Origin: Pterois miles
Taxonomy: Eukaryota; Chordata; Actinopteri; Perciformes; Scorpaenidae
Direction of reading: 5' to 3'
DNA length: 64,000 bases
Assembly (NCBI GenBank): GCA_947000775.1
Contig: CAMQGK010000514.1
Location: forward strand, 5,234,501-5,298,500
Under the pieces are notes generated by a model. It was given only the letters and a program-made list of their open reading frames with translations. It made no database searches and was not told the origin of the DNA. The stretch's first letter is position 1. Each line of letters opens with the position of its first letter. The translations under genes were made by a program, and so were the position numbers. Shown one piece after another: positions 1-12,494 of the stretch.

Positions 1-870
1 CGAGCGCCAGAGATGGTCCTGGTGTCTGACCCCTGCACCACGAGTCCTTCCCTCCACAGCCAATTCCCCAGGGTGTGATGGACAGAATGTGCAGAAGAAG
101 AAGAGAGCTCAGTAAGTTAGCGTGCGTTCGTAGGAGGGATATTGATGAGTTCGCGAGATCAAAGAGAGAAGGCACGCCAGATTTTCATGGTTAATGGTTG
201 GTCACTCACAGATGTCCAGAGTTCATTTGTCTGTGCTGCAGGTGTCCAACCAGCTTTTTGTCTCTACTTTAGTGTTTAAAGGAAAGAACCTATGTCAAAA
301 CAACACTCACACGCACATATGCACAATGAAAGAGTTATTGGTTGGTGAAATTGTTTTCCCTGTCCATCCTGGCTGTGGAGAGTAAAACCGTTTCAATGTA
401 AGTGATGGAGGTCAAAATCCAAATGTATTTAAGTTCAGCTGAAGCTAACATGAACTTTTTATGATCTTTTTTATTCCAAATAGCCACTTTGTTTTGTTTC
501 CTTGCTGAGCTGCACTAGTAGGACAGTAACTTTCTACTACATAGTAACTTTGGAAGATGAATTACTCAGACTGCTGAAGCCTCATGTTAATGTCACATGT
601 AATTTAATTCATTTTTAAACAACAGGAGCTGTAGGTTTTCTGGGGGTGTCGATTCAGGTACCGGTAAGACACAAAATACAACCCAGGTTTGAGCAACAGA
701 TCCATGAGTTGACCAAAACACTGCATACTGGTTTATGATAGTATGAAATAGGATTGTGGAAAGCATTTCACAGATTACCGCAGCAACATGTCAGATGACA
801 TGGCGAAATGCTGAGCCTGGTTTTGTTAGGAACAGATCTTTTCACCGCCAGGATGGACAGAAGGAGGACT

Positions 871-1100
871 TAAAGGACCAGTGTGTAACAATCGGGGGGT
901 CTATTGGCAGAAATGTAATAATGTGAATATTTTCGCCTGGTGTATAATCGCCTGATAATGAGAATCATTGTGTTTTTGCAATCTCCTTATCTCAGCGCTA
1001 GATACCGCCAGATCCCTTTAACTGTAGGACTTATCACAGTGGCAAGTATTTTATCTTTTGTCACATCAGTCGAGAGATACAGTGCTTTACGGTGTAAGGT
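871..1100 (+). mobile_element. Terminal part of a MITE family starting TAAAGGACCAGTGTGTAAC
   Basis: The first ~100 bases match, in inverted orientation, the end of the repeat at 27480-27836. Shared elements are the terminus, a 'ctattRgcagaM' block and a later 'tgtataatc' block. Only one end is present here, so the copy looks truncated. Confidence 0.5.
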
Positions 1101-1239
1101 AATCCACCAGGAATGTGTGCTTGCAGTTATTTCACTGACCACTGCAGCAAAATGTTGGATGACTTTACATCATGGCAAAAGTTGAGTCTGGTTCAGGATA
1201 TTTTTGTTTGGACAGGATGTCTCCAAGGTGAGTATGGAC

Positions 1240-1559
1240 AGGAGGAAGACCTGTTTCCACCACTGGAAGTTCTCTTCCAAACGAGGAACCTTTTGTGGAA
1301 ATCTCTGCGTTTCAACTGCAGGTACCAGGGTCTCAATTAAGTTCCAGGGACTTTTTCTGGGGACATATCTCGTCCCCAAAAGGTCAGGAGGTTGTACTTT
1401 CTGAAAGTACTAGAATTTTCAGGGTGGGGTTTGCAGGGATGACCGTTGCCGATTAGTCAAACACACACTTAAACACTTTAACTTGTCCATCACTGTGTTC
1501 ATAAAACAAGGAAGTACTCTTGTATCGATTTAGAACCATTTTAGGGTGAGGGGGAAGTA

Positions 1560-1590
<31 letters not shown>

Positions 1591-1760
1591 TCAGGCTTTC
1601 CAGGTCTTTAGAGACAGAAACAAAGACAACAACGGGCTGAAGGAACCTTTTAGTTGCTTGAAAAGTAGTCCCAGGACTAAAATGGCCAGGAACTTCGTGG
1701 TGGAAACATGGCTTTACAGTCACCAGGAACTCTTTCAATGTACATATGGTCATGTAGTTA
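1240..1760. repeat. Fold-back-like repeat with a T/A palindromic centre
   Basis: GTTTCCACCAC-type sequence near 1253 recurs in reverse complement near 1697, and a 'ccaggaact' block occurs on both sides. The interior holds T15A15. Consistent with a degraded non-autonomous DNA transposon; boundaries are approximate. Confidence 0.4.
1560..1589. repeat. T15A15 perfect palindrome
   Basis: Fifteen T directly followed by fifteen A, read straight from the sequence. It is a perfect inverted repeat without a spacer. Confidence 0.9.
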
Positions 1761-2571
1761 TTGTTTTAAGACTTGAAAAGATGTGAAGCTATCCTTTAAC
1801 ATGAGCTGAATCAGGTCCTTTTTTTAATATGCTTTACTTGGATAAATCTCCTTATGTCTCCGATTGTATTTCACAGCGACTTTATAAGCTTATTTTTCAC
1901 ACAGGCCAAGACTTTCTCTTCCCCAGTACACCCCTTCTTCTCTTTCTCTTCTCTCACAATATATTACACCAGAGCAAAATCAGCATACATGTCTGGCGGT
2001 GCTGCTACACTCTTGTTGCTCTTTTGATTGTGGATCAGAGTGCAGAGGTGTCGGAGCAGGAACGATACCAGCCAGAAGAAGAAAATGTGGCAGAGCTGTG
2101 GACAGTAACAATAGCACATTCATTCCTCTACGTCGTGCCAAACATGAGGTCCAAGCAAGGCCTACCCACGACATTTCCAATACCACAGCAGCTGGACAGG
2201 GCTGATCAGGAATGAACGCTATTTCGCTTCACACAGGAGACTAGTGTAAACGATAAATTAAGCCCAGGACTACAACTAAGACCAAGGTTAAACTCAAAAA
2301 AGCAAACCTCAGAAATACCCAAACTGAAAGAATATTTAGCATCGAGTTACATGGAAGGCAGTTGTTATCTAACCTCCTGGTTGGACTTTATCAAATATTT
2401 CCATTTCAGGTCTGGGTGAATTTATCAGTGTAATGTTTAATTTAGGTGAGATTTAAAGTGGCTTGGTTTAAATGCCAACCAGTATATGTGCAGTCATATT
2501 AATAGAATCATGTTTTATTATTAAATTTGAGCACTGTGGTTTTATCAGTGATGAGGCTCTGGGGGTGGTGG

Positions 2572-2760
2572 TGATCCAGACTCAGTCCAGACTGAAATAT
2601 CTTAACAACTTCTGAATGCATTGTCATGAAATTTGGTATAATTATTCATGATGCCCAGAGGATGAACCTTAATGAGTCTGGTATCCTTTAGTTTGGCACC
2701 ACTAGCAAGTCAAACTTTTCATTTATCGAGTGAAATATCTGTACTGTTCTTCTGTATAAT
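2572..2760 (+). repeat. Single unit of the 'gaaatttggt' dispersed repeat
   Basis: Contains CTGAAATATCT, then ATGAAATTTGGTA, then GAGGATGAA. The same order occurs at 48157-48365, and in reverse complement as tandem units at 33660-34680. Confidence 0.6.
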
Positions 2761-3029
2761 GGATTGGCACAAAAGTTTGTACAGGCTTTCATTGTTCCCT
2801 GAGGATGGACGCTAATTACTTCCTCCTCTCCTTTTTCTTTCTTTCTAATAGCCAGTTAACCCTCGCAGACTAGTGGCCTCTTCATTGCCCTTATGCCTCA
2901 GTTCAACTATTAATTCCAGGTCTTTACCACAGTAGCAAATGTTAGCACGCCAACAGTAGTGTCTGAGGTGTTCGGGCTTCAAATGATCTCTTATATATAC
3001 AAAAACTCAGGGACATGTACTCATTGAAT

Positions 3030-3410
3030 GCCAGGGAAAATGCCTCCGTTTAATATCACATCACAACGTCGCCCAACTCAGCCTGTGCGTCTCACTCCAG
3101 GTATTACCCATAAAAGGCTGTTCACTCCAGTGCCTACGCACTGACAAAGAAATATCTCCATTTCTAAGCACAAAATAGACCACAACAAAACAGCCAAATA
3201 CATTTAAAACAAAAAAAGTTGAACAAAGATAACCGTATGCAAGACAAATGCCTGACCTTAACTACTCAACATCAATACCGAACCTTAACCATCTTGCAAG
3301 AGTTTCCCCAGTTTGCTGGTTCCCTTCTATATACGACCAGGGAAAACACATCTGTTTATTTCACAACACCCTAACACTCCAGGTATTACTCATAAAAGGC
3401 TGTTCGATCA
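3030..3410 (+). repeat. Local imperfect duplication
   Basis: 'ccagggaaaa...', 'actccaggtattac' and 'cataaaaggctgttc' occur in the same order at about 3030-3130 and again at 3337-3410. Confidence 0.5.
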
Positions 3411-4554
3411 AGCTAATCCACTAAGATGGTGACGACTGCACCTGCTAAACATCAGCATGTTAAACACAAGTCAAAAAAGTCACCTATGAGGATGTTTCTC
3501 TTTAATTTGAGTTCAGTAAATTATCCGATTTCTGAACAAACGCCTACAGATCCCGCTTTCTAGAAATACTAGAAAACATGTGAGGTTTGACTGAAGCGCT
3601 GATCCTCAGGCAAAGTCAGAAACATTTTAACAGGTTCAGACAGAATTCGTCACTCATGACAGTGGTCTTCAAAGATAGCACCCTAGGGCGCAGGGCAATC
3701 TTCTGCTGAGTCGGGATACTATATGTGATGGATGAACGTTTTGTCCTTTAACAAGAAAACCTAGATTACCACATTGTACTGCTGTCACTTATTCAGAAAT
3801 ATCCTGCTGCGTAGATTTCAGTGTCTCTTTCTGACGACATCTTGGTTGCGAAACTTTCCTGTTTTGTTTTCTCTCTCCTGAAAGATGTTGTTGTCCTGTG
3901 CTTCCATGCATCAACACAAATAGACAAATCCTCAAGAGCCACAAGGCATTTTATCAGATCTAATTTCTGCTGCAGTGGCTGTATGTATGTATGTAAATAC
4001 ACACTGAAAACCTGAACCACAAGAAAACCTGTTATGAACTCTCTGCCCTTCCACGTGTTGTGTGAATCAACAGGTCCTGAGTGCAAAGGGCATACATTTA
4101 GAGCCATTACTTCTACCGCTGTCCAGTCCAAAGTAGTATCTGAGGTATGTAACACCCTAAAGCCCCAGGTAAAGAACGTCAAAGGGACTGATAGGCAGGA
4201 AACAAATAGCTATCTGTCATTGGATACCCCAAACAAAACAAAAAAAAAATAGGCCACAGTTGTTAGTAAGAGGGCTTTGCTCCATAATCATGTTTTTATC
4301 TTCTGTCATTTAGAGTTGATGCTGTTCTCCAGTTTGTTACCTTCTTTAAAAACTGACAACTGACTAAACTGACATTTAGCTGTTGGAGCATCACTATGTA
4401 AACACCAGCTGAATTCTCCACCAATACTAATACGATACTCCACCAATTAAAGAATTCCTTAAATCTGACAACATTTAATCAAACAACTAATGCTGAAATA
4501 ATTAAGAACAAGACACCATCTTGCGATGCCTTAAACTTGCATTCTGTCAAAGAG

Positions 4555-5010
4555 CTTATTGATTTATTACCTCAGTAAACATGAGTTTATGGTGTCAATC
4601 ACTACTTTCAAGTCTTCTTCGATACAGCATGATGTTCATTTAATAAATTATGGTCCCATTTAGAGTCAGATAGACCATAAAGCAGGTTATGCTTTAGAGC
4701 GTAGCTACCCTGTAAACGGCAGGTTGCTACCACGGCATTGTGTGGTCTCGGTTGTCTGGATTTATGTCTTACAACTTTAACACTTTCAAAGTGTGTCGTC
4801 AGTTCATGAAAGTTATCTCTAACATTTTGGTCACCTGAAAATGTCTTATTCAGTGTTCAGCTCGTCTTAGCTCCCCCTCTTGTGTCACTTCTGTTTGCAA
4901 AATGGTGACAGACAAAAATGCAAACGCAACGCTTCAACACAACAGTCCGCAAACCAATGGGTGACGTCACGGTGACTACGTCTACTTCTTATATACAGCC
5001 CCCATGCTCA
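4555..5010 (+). repeat. Dispersed repeat, inverted copy of 10985-11425
   Basis: Shared in reverse complement: blocks around the 'ttgctaccacggcattg' stretch, the 'accataaagcagg' stretch and the 'gacgtagtcacc' stretch, in the same order. A shorter third copy lies at 31624-31725. Confidence 0.65.
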
Positions 5011-6623
5011 GACCATGCCCATCACAAAGTTTCATGACTGCGTCACAATTGTAATGCTTCATGGTGAGAAAGTCCTCATGACATAAAGTTGAGGTCTAGG
5101 CTACTTTATACAAATCACAGGCGTCCCATGTCAGTCGCCGCCTCTGGAAATTTCCTTGATACTTTTATAAAGTAACCGTTGTCGATCTAAGATAAAGACA
5201 TTCAGCAACTGCATGGCTTATTTCTCACATAAAATGTTTTCAGAGACACGTCATTGAACTATTTTCATGATATAAGAGAAGAAAGGAGCCGCCATGTCGC
5301 CCTGTGGACATGTACCATCAGAGATATGAGAGTTGGCTTACAAAAGGAAAAAGACATTTTTATTGCATTGTGAATTTAAAGCAGAGTTGAATCACTTATT
5401 TGCTGTCTTGACGGTGCTCTTTTATTATCTTGAAGGACAACTCTATCAATTGTCCTACACCTGAAATAGGAACTGTGTTCTCTTTAGAGTACGATTGATT
5501 GATGAATCTCTAGTCAATTAATAAAATTGCTCACAAGCAGATCATTTTGTCTTTACAGCCACTTTTTCATTGTAATGAGAGCGCAGAGACATTACATAAA
5601 GGACAACTAACACACACTATAAAATAGGATGATTTACTCCGCCATAAAACACATTGTTAGCGCGGAACATAATTACAGTTACAAGCCACTACAAGAACAG
5701 ATCTTTTTTCACTTTACAGCAGGCCATCAAGGTTGCTGTCAAACCTTCAATGTGCCTCCGCTGGACGTCCTCGATACGTCTGCGTGTTATACAAAGATTC
5801 ACCTTTTCCCTGTCAAGAGTGAAGGACAAGTGGGCCATGAAAACGGAGACAGAAGCAGCATTACAATGTATAATAACCACGAGCCTCGTAGCTTTCCGTA
5901 CTGTGACTATATGGCCCCATTATCATTTGTCCTCATTAGCTTGCTGTCATGTATTAGTTGTGGGCAGTTGGAGCAGAAGAGGCTAAATCACGACATAATT
6001 CATTCTTGATGGATTTCATAATGTTCTCCAGAGAGAGAGGATGTCCTTAAGTATGCTGAACGTAGCGCGCGCTGTTCAAGAGCACCATCTACCCAAATGG
6101 TGACACTCCCATACACACCCAATAGCATTCAGCCTCATCCACAACCAAGCAAAAGCTCTTGGCTTTACTCCATTGGCCTAAGTGATTGGCTATTGATTTT
6201 TTATACACTTAATCCATTTATCTGCTGTCTTTCCTGCTGACAGAGGACAGTATAGGAACAAATCCCTTAAAGGTGACCCAGCTACCTGCTGAACCAATAT
6301 ACATACGGAGCCTGAAGAGTTAAAGCCTCAGTATGCTCGAAACGCCCTCCCGTGCTTTGATAAGTACGCCGTATTCATGCAACGGTTGTCCAGGTGTGCA
6401 GAGAGAAATTACGCTTTTTCACTTAAAGAGCAACATGCAGGTTAAAGCCATCAGTGAATAAATGCGTAAAAATATGATGTAGACACTACATTTTCAAATA
6501 TATATACATAAATATACACTACTGTGACATCTGGTGGAGTTCTTGTAAGGTATTTTTACTTCTGCATCAAGGACAAACCGGAAGTAATGTAGGCTGAGGG
6601 AGACCGTTTTATTATTAATAAAT

Positions 6624-6914
6624 ATGGATCACTTCGCTAATTTTGACACGGTTGAAAATGTATATTCATACGCATATGATAGAACGCAGTTTTATAATTA
6701 TGAGCCTGTTAGGTGTCCAAGAGACTACTATCACTTTGTCCATCACTCTGTGTGCATTAACGAGTGCAACACTATGAATGCCTTCAGGGAGAGGCTGTCT
6801 GAAAGTGTGCACCATTATCCCCATTTGTATGATTCATTGTGCCTCACACACACAACTACTCGTGCCATAAGAAGTGGTCGGGATGACAATTCATATGAAC
6901 TTCTCCACCTGTGA
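6624..6914 (+). CDS. Small unrecognised ORF, 96 aa
   Basis: The start codon has A at -3 and G at +4, a good vertebrate initiation context. The product is rich in Tyr and His (for example YSYAYDRTQFYNYEP and HFVHHSVC) and ends in ELLHL before TGA. I recognise no domain, signal peptide or membrane segment. It could be a remnant of a transposon gene, a lineage-specific small protein or chance. No splice partners or promoter were identified. Confidence 0.2.
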   Translation: MDHFANFDTVENVYSYAYDRTQFYNYEPVRCPRDYYHFVHHSVCINECNTMNAFRERLSESVHHYPHLYDSLCLTHTTTRAIRSGRDDNSYELLHL

Positions 6915-9439
6915 CCCTGGCTTTAGGCTGGAGATGGAGAGCAACAACATGCATCAAAAGTTCATGTCGCCTCCAGGATGCCACCATATTAAAAAATGAG
7001 CACAATGTTTTAACACAGAAATCACCTTTGATGAATTATATCAAGCGATTTTGCACCGTGGAACAACTGTTCAGGCAGGAAGGACCCAAATACAGCTGAT
7101 ACAAAGGAAATGCTTTAAAGTGGCAACCAGTAAGACTTTAGTCCTGGCAGATTTCTGTATGAGTGAAAACAATGTAATTGTACTTAGGGTTTAGCAGTCT
7201 GGAGTCCTTTTGTTGATAAATGAGCTTCAAGGTTTTAAAATTGTGTGCATAGTTTCATTTCTTGTGTGTATACACTGAAAAAATGGTAATTTTTCTGGGA
7301 ATGTCGACACCCATTTTTATAACAGACTTAGACTCAGTCACTATTGTGTTTCCTCATTTGGCTACAGCTAGTGATTTAACAGACATTTATTTAAATGAAA
7401 ATCTTCGAGATTGACACTTTAATAAAGTAAAAAGCAAGTAGGAGCAGCAAGCAGATACACATAAAACTCCATGCAGCAACAAAGACAAACTGATAGAGGA
7501 CAAGGGACAGCACAGAGACTAAATACACAAAAAAGGAGGGAGACAACAAGGGACAGAGCAGGGCTGATTTGATCCAAATATAATGAACCCTTGAAGTTGT
7601 TAACATCTATATGATAATATTCAATGTCTATCTTAGTTTGAACAGTTTATATTTGAAAGGGTAGTTGCACAGAACCACATTTGTGCAAAAAATGTTGCAC
7701 GACAAACACAAAACGCTGTTGCACGTGACCAGTAAGTCAGCGTTGTGCAGGGTCGCTGTTGGAGGGTTATATAACCCATTTAAACATCCCTGTTAGTGGT
7801 TTGGGATGGTACTTAACATGGGAAACCCTCCATGCCAATGCACAAATGGACTGGAAGTAGGAAGGAAGAGGATGTGAAGGTAGATGACTTTCAAACTAAA
7901 ACAGGAAAACTATAACAAAACCTTCAGACCATGACACCAACTGCATTTTAATGTGCCACCTCCTGATGTGACCCTTAAGAGAGCTCACTAAGGAACTGTA
8001 TTGTGTAAATAGTGTGCATGTTTGGGTACGGCATCAGTTGTGTGTTTGGTTCACAGCTGATAAGGAAAATGTAGAGCTCTTGACACTGGAAGAAAACAGC
8101 TTTGAAATGAGGCCTCGGTACACAGCTGAAGCATTTCTCCTCACATCTTTGAAGGTGTGAAGGCAAAAACACATCCTCCTGGTATATGTGATGGGGTGGC
8201 TGTTGCCCTCTCCTCTGCAGCCAGTGCCCTTCCAGGCTTTGATCTTGTCCACGGAAGTTCAATCTGGGCCTCAGCTGTGGGAAAGAGCAGCAGGGCTTAA
8301 CAGGACGGAGCCCAAACGGAGCCCAGTAGATAGCAGGTGCTGGAGCCGTGACCTTCCCATCCCAGGCCAGCATTCCTGCCTGTCAGACCCCCCGGGTCCA
8401 TGCATGCACCGTCTCCACTGACACCATCTGGAGCTGTTTGTCCCGCTGCACTGTGTTCAAACAGAAGAGCATCCGAAATGCTTCAAGCACTCATCGACGA
8501 CACCGTGGTACCACAGCGACTTTGATTAAGAATGATAAACGCTTAGAGAGCTGTGTTGCTCGTCGCTACGCTAATCCTCACACCTCCCAGCTGGAGAATA
8601 AATACAACCACGGTCTTTACGTTAAGAGTTTTATCCTCAGCCTTTATCCTTTGTCCTCAGGACACCAGCCAAGAGTAATGACACAGGTCTTTAGAGGCCA
8701 ATGATGATGATTACCACCTGAGAGACTCAAACTTCAAACAAATCTTGCAGTTTGACAGATTGTAGGATGCTGATTTTGACTGCATTTTGTGCGTGTTTCC
8801 TTGCATCCTCATGATTGTAAGCACTTCACTGGTCCTTCTGCACAACTTTGTTTTGTTATGCAACGTGTGAGGAATATTTAATTGCTGATAAGCAACAGCA
8901 ATGGCTTCTCTCACTGTCAGTAGTTTCCATTTGAAGTGCAGAATCTTGGAGAAGAGGAGAAATCTGTTCCTCATCCTGTCTACACCTCTTATCATAAGCA
9001 GCCTGTGAGCTCCATGTACTGGGAAATCACCTTGTCACTTATTCAGTCTAATACACATGGTACGTGTCAGGGAGACTAATATTATCCCCTTGACTAATAA
9101 CGTCAACATACTGGATTAAGAGAGTTAAACAGTACTTTTCTGCAGTTGTGCTGACGGTGCAGTGAAGTCTAAAAATCCCACCAGCTTTTAAAACAGAGAA
9201 TTTCCACTGGAGTTAGTTGATGTTGTGTTTAGTGCTAAGAGTAAATCTGTGTTTTTTGCATTGAGGTCAACTTTGAACTGACTCTTTCACACACATATGG
9301 GCATCTGGTGCCATTGTTGTTAGAGATGCAAACACTGGATGCTTATTGGTGCATAATATGCACTGTAGTCATTATGCATAAAGAGAAGAGAGCTGCTCAG
9401 TGCCACATGAAGTCAAAAAAGCTTGACTGATGAATGATA

Positions 9440-9760
9440 AAGTACCCAGCTCTTCTGGAGATCTTCTCCCTCCATTGGGCCCACAGAGCAGGCACAGAGG
9501 CGTTTCCTTTAATTCCACCTCCAGCCTCGGTCTGGGTCTCATTCACATGAACGGAGGAAGGGAAATAACTCTGGATTCAGCTGTGAGGGCTATTAAAGTG
9601 TTTGTACTGGGAAATTAATAAAAATTAGACGTCTCTTTCCCAATGTAAGTCTATAGGGGAAAGTCTTTTTGGTCCCAATGGCATCACGTGATGGACACTG
9701 AAATCATCGTACCACCGTTTGCCCACTACAAAAATTTCCGTCAACGCCCGGTGCTCTTTC
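9440..9760 (+). repeat. Dispersed repeat, inverted copy of 44588-44935
   Basis: Shared in reverse complement: the 'ggcgtttcctttaa', 'ctcggtctgggtctcattcacatg' and 'ggtcccaatggcatcac' regions in the same order across about 300 bp. Confidence 0.65.
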
Positions 9761-10984
9761 TGGGGGCTTGTCGACAGTTACGATAGAGTTGATGGCACAA
9801 GTACATCTCCTGAATAAACTGTGTGAACTTATTGGCAACCGGAGTAAAGATAATGAGCTAACCAGTGTAAAACCAGTAAAACGTGGTGATTCAAATGTCA
9901 GGGGAGACTAACAAAACAGTAGAGAGCAAACTCTCTGGTCAGTACCTGTAACCATACCAAACACAAGGAAACACCTATGCTACCTACTACTACTACTACC
10001 CACCATCCTCACACCTCAGAAGCTAGTACCTGGTAGCTAATTAAGACAAAACATCAAAAAGCACTAATGGAAACCTCAAACCAACCCCTGTTGGACCCTC
10101 CGCTGCAGCTGGAGGATATGAGGCTTCCCATCCATCGACCAGAGTCAAGTCAAACAGCATGTAGGCAGCACAACACCAAAACTCAGGGCCCTCTAGCCCA
10201 GTGGTTTCCAAATGTTTCATTTCCAGGACCTCTAAATTGGCACAAATTAAATCACAGACCCCATTTGATAAGAATTTGTCCCAGGGTCCCCTAAATGATA
10301 AGATTTTTGCTTTTAGATGTTTCATACAGAAAGTGCATGAAACCCAAAACAGTCATACACTCTGTCATTGCTTTACTTATGGATGGAACTGTAGCATAAA
10401 TATACTGTCATTCCCCTTTTTTCACCCACACTTTGAAAACCACTGCTGTAGCCCAACCCACAAAGGAAAAAAACACCACTGCTTAACAGGGGAAACTTCT
10501 GTAAAATAGCATATCAAAACAGAAACACTTACCTTGTGAGCGGCACACAACAATGTGACCCAAGGTCAGAAACCAACGTTTACTGCTGAAAAACACATGA
10601 TGAATCTCCAAAAACAGAGACCAGAGCACAACGAACAAGACAGTTCTGGTAACAAAACACAGAGCCGACAGCAGCACACAGCTGAACCGAATCACCTAAT
10701 GAGCTGCACAGTCTACACCACGCACCTGCTGCTACCTGCAGCACCAAACAACCTTTTAACAGACCAGCCTTAATGGATGAGCCCCCATTTGTTCCGAAGA
10801 GGAGACACACCATGATCAAACATTAACGAAAGAAGCTTCACTTAACAAAACAACCCAAATTAAACCAAATTAAAAGTCGTGTCAGTAGTGTGGGTGGTGC
10901 ATGAATGGAGAATGTGTGTATTTGGGTGTTGTAAAGGTGCATAAAAACAAAAGTACCAAGCTAAGACATCGTAACCAAAACCAA

Positions 10985-11425
10985 ACAATAACAGGTGCTT
11001 AGAGCATAGACTGTCAGTGGACGTAGTCACCGCGATGTCAGGCATTGGTTTGTGGACTACGGTTTTTGCCTCGAGTTTGGCAACCAGAAGTGACACAAGA
11101 GGATGGAGTTAAGTACAACTGAACACTGAGTAGGACTTTTTTAGGCACCCAAAAAGGTTATAATTTCATGAACTGAAAACACACTGAAAGGGTTAAATTG
11201 TAAGACAACTCCCAGAACTGACAATGCCGTGGTAGCAACCTGTCAATCACAAGATACCCACGCCCTAAAGCATCCCCTGCTTTATGGTCTATTTGACTCG
11301 AAATGGGACCATAATTAACTAAATCAACATCAGGCTGTATTGAAGAAGACTTGTAGCTAGCAATTGAGACCTTAAACTCGTGTTTACGATGTTTACTGAG
11401 GTAATAAATCAAGTGAGAAGTGGGC
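10985..11425 (-). repeat. Dispersed repeat, inverted copy of 4555-5010
   Basis: About 440 bp collinear with 4555-5010 when reverse-complemented. The pair is separated by about 6 kb. Confidence 0.65.
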
Positions 11426-11779
11426 TCATTTCCTCACTGGCTTCATTTGTCGGATCCCGGAGTTGCCCATCGGCCTAGAGGAGAGGCAGAAGGAGAGGCA
11501 GCAGTGTCAGGGCTGCAGCCCGAGCCCAGCTGTTCCAGATCACTCCAATCATCCAGCTGCAAGGCAAAAAGAGGTGGTTAACAACGGGGAAACCCAGGAC
11601 GACACCAGGGTCATCACACCACCCAGCTAGAGAGTTCACTTCAGCAGTTCACCAACTAGCTCTGGAGTAGAGTCACTACGTCACTGAGCTTCTCGAACTC
11701 ATGCACATGCATTTCACCTTACAACTCTCTAGTGTGACCAAGTCTTCAGACAGTGCTGAAACCACATTGATCCTACATT

Positions 11780-12494
11780 TTTATTTGTTCAAAATGTTCC
11801 TCATGTCAAGTATTTAATACTCTTACCAACACAGAAGTGGACAAATATGCTGCTTTATGAAATTAACAACAATAAACAATGATAAATACACACTTGCCCC
11901 AAACTGCATGTGATTATCATAAAGTGGGCATGCATACAACCCATTTTCATTCAAATATCTTGAGGTCAGAGGTCAAGGGACCTTGTTGAAAATGGCCATG
12001 TCCATTTTTTCTCACCAATATTTAGCCTAAGTTTTGGAGCGTTAGTTGATAACAAGCTAGCATGACATGGTTGGTACCAGCAGTTTCCTCAGGTTTTCTA
12101 GTTTCATATCATGCCAGTCTTCTCTCTAGCTTGATTATCATTAAGTGGGCATGTCTGTCAAGGGGAGACTTGTGAGTACCCATAGAACCCATTTACATTT
12201 TCATATATCTTGAGGTCAAAGGTCAATGCACCCCTTTGAAAATGGCAGTTTTTCCTCACTAAAATTTAGCCTAACTTTGGATCATTATTTAGCCTCCTTC
12301 ATGACAAGCTAGTCTGACCTGGTTGGTACCGATGGATTCTTTAGGTTTTCTAGTTTTACATGATGCCAGTATCTTCACTCAAGCTTTAAAAATGCAACCT
12401 AAAAATCACAAGTTCTTTAATGCGTTAATGAAATTAGTGGCATCAAAAAGAATTTGCATTAACACATTATTATCATGTGAACTTTGACGGCCCT
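11780..12494 (+). mobile_element. DNA-transposon-like repeat of the AGGGCTGTCA family, 5'-truncated
   Basis: Collinear with the complete copy at 46770-47606: 'gcaagt/tcaagtatttaa', 'tgctgctttatg', 'catgtgattatcataaagtg', 'cttgaggtca', and a terminal 'tttgacggccct'. The left terminus is missing. A second 'tgattatcattaagtgggcatg' block near 12132 shows an internal duplication. Confidence 0.6.

Noticed and set aside
1829..2215. 128-codon plus-strand ORF
   Set aside because: Unrecognised product, low-complexity start, overlapping ORFs in other frames; no exon-like boundaries supporting it.
3793..4182. 129-codon minus-strand ORF with overlapping plus-strand ORFs
   Set aside because: No family resemblance, and both strands are open over the same bases, which points to low stop density rather than coding.
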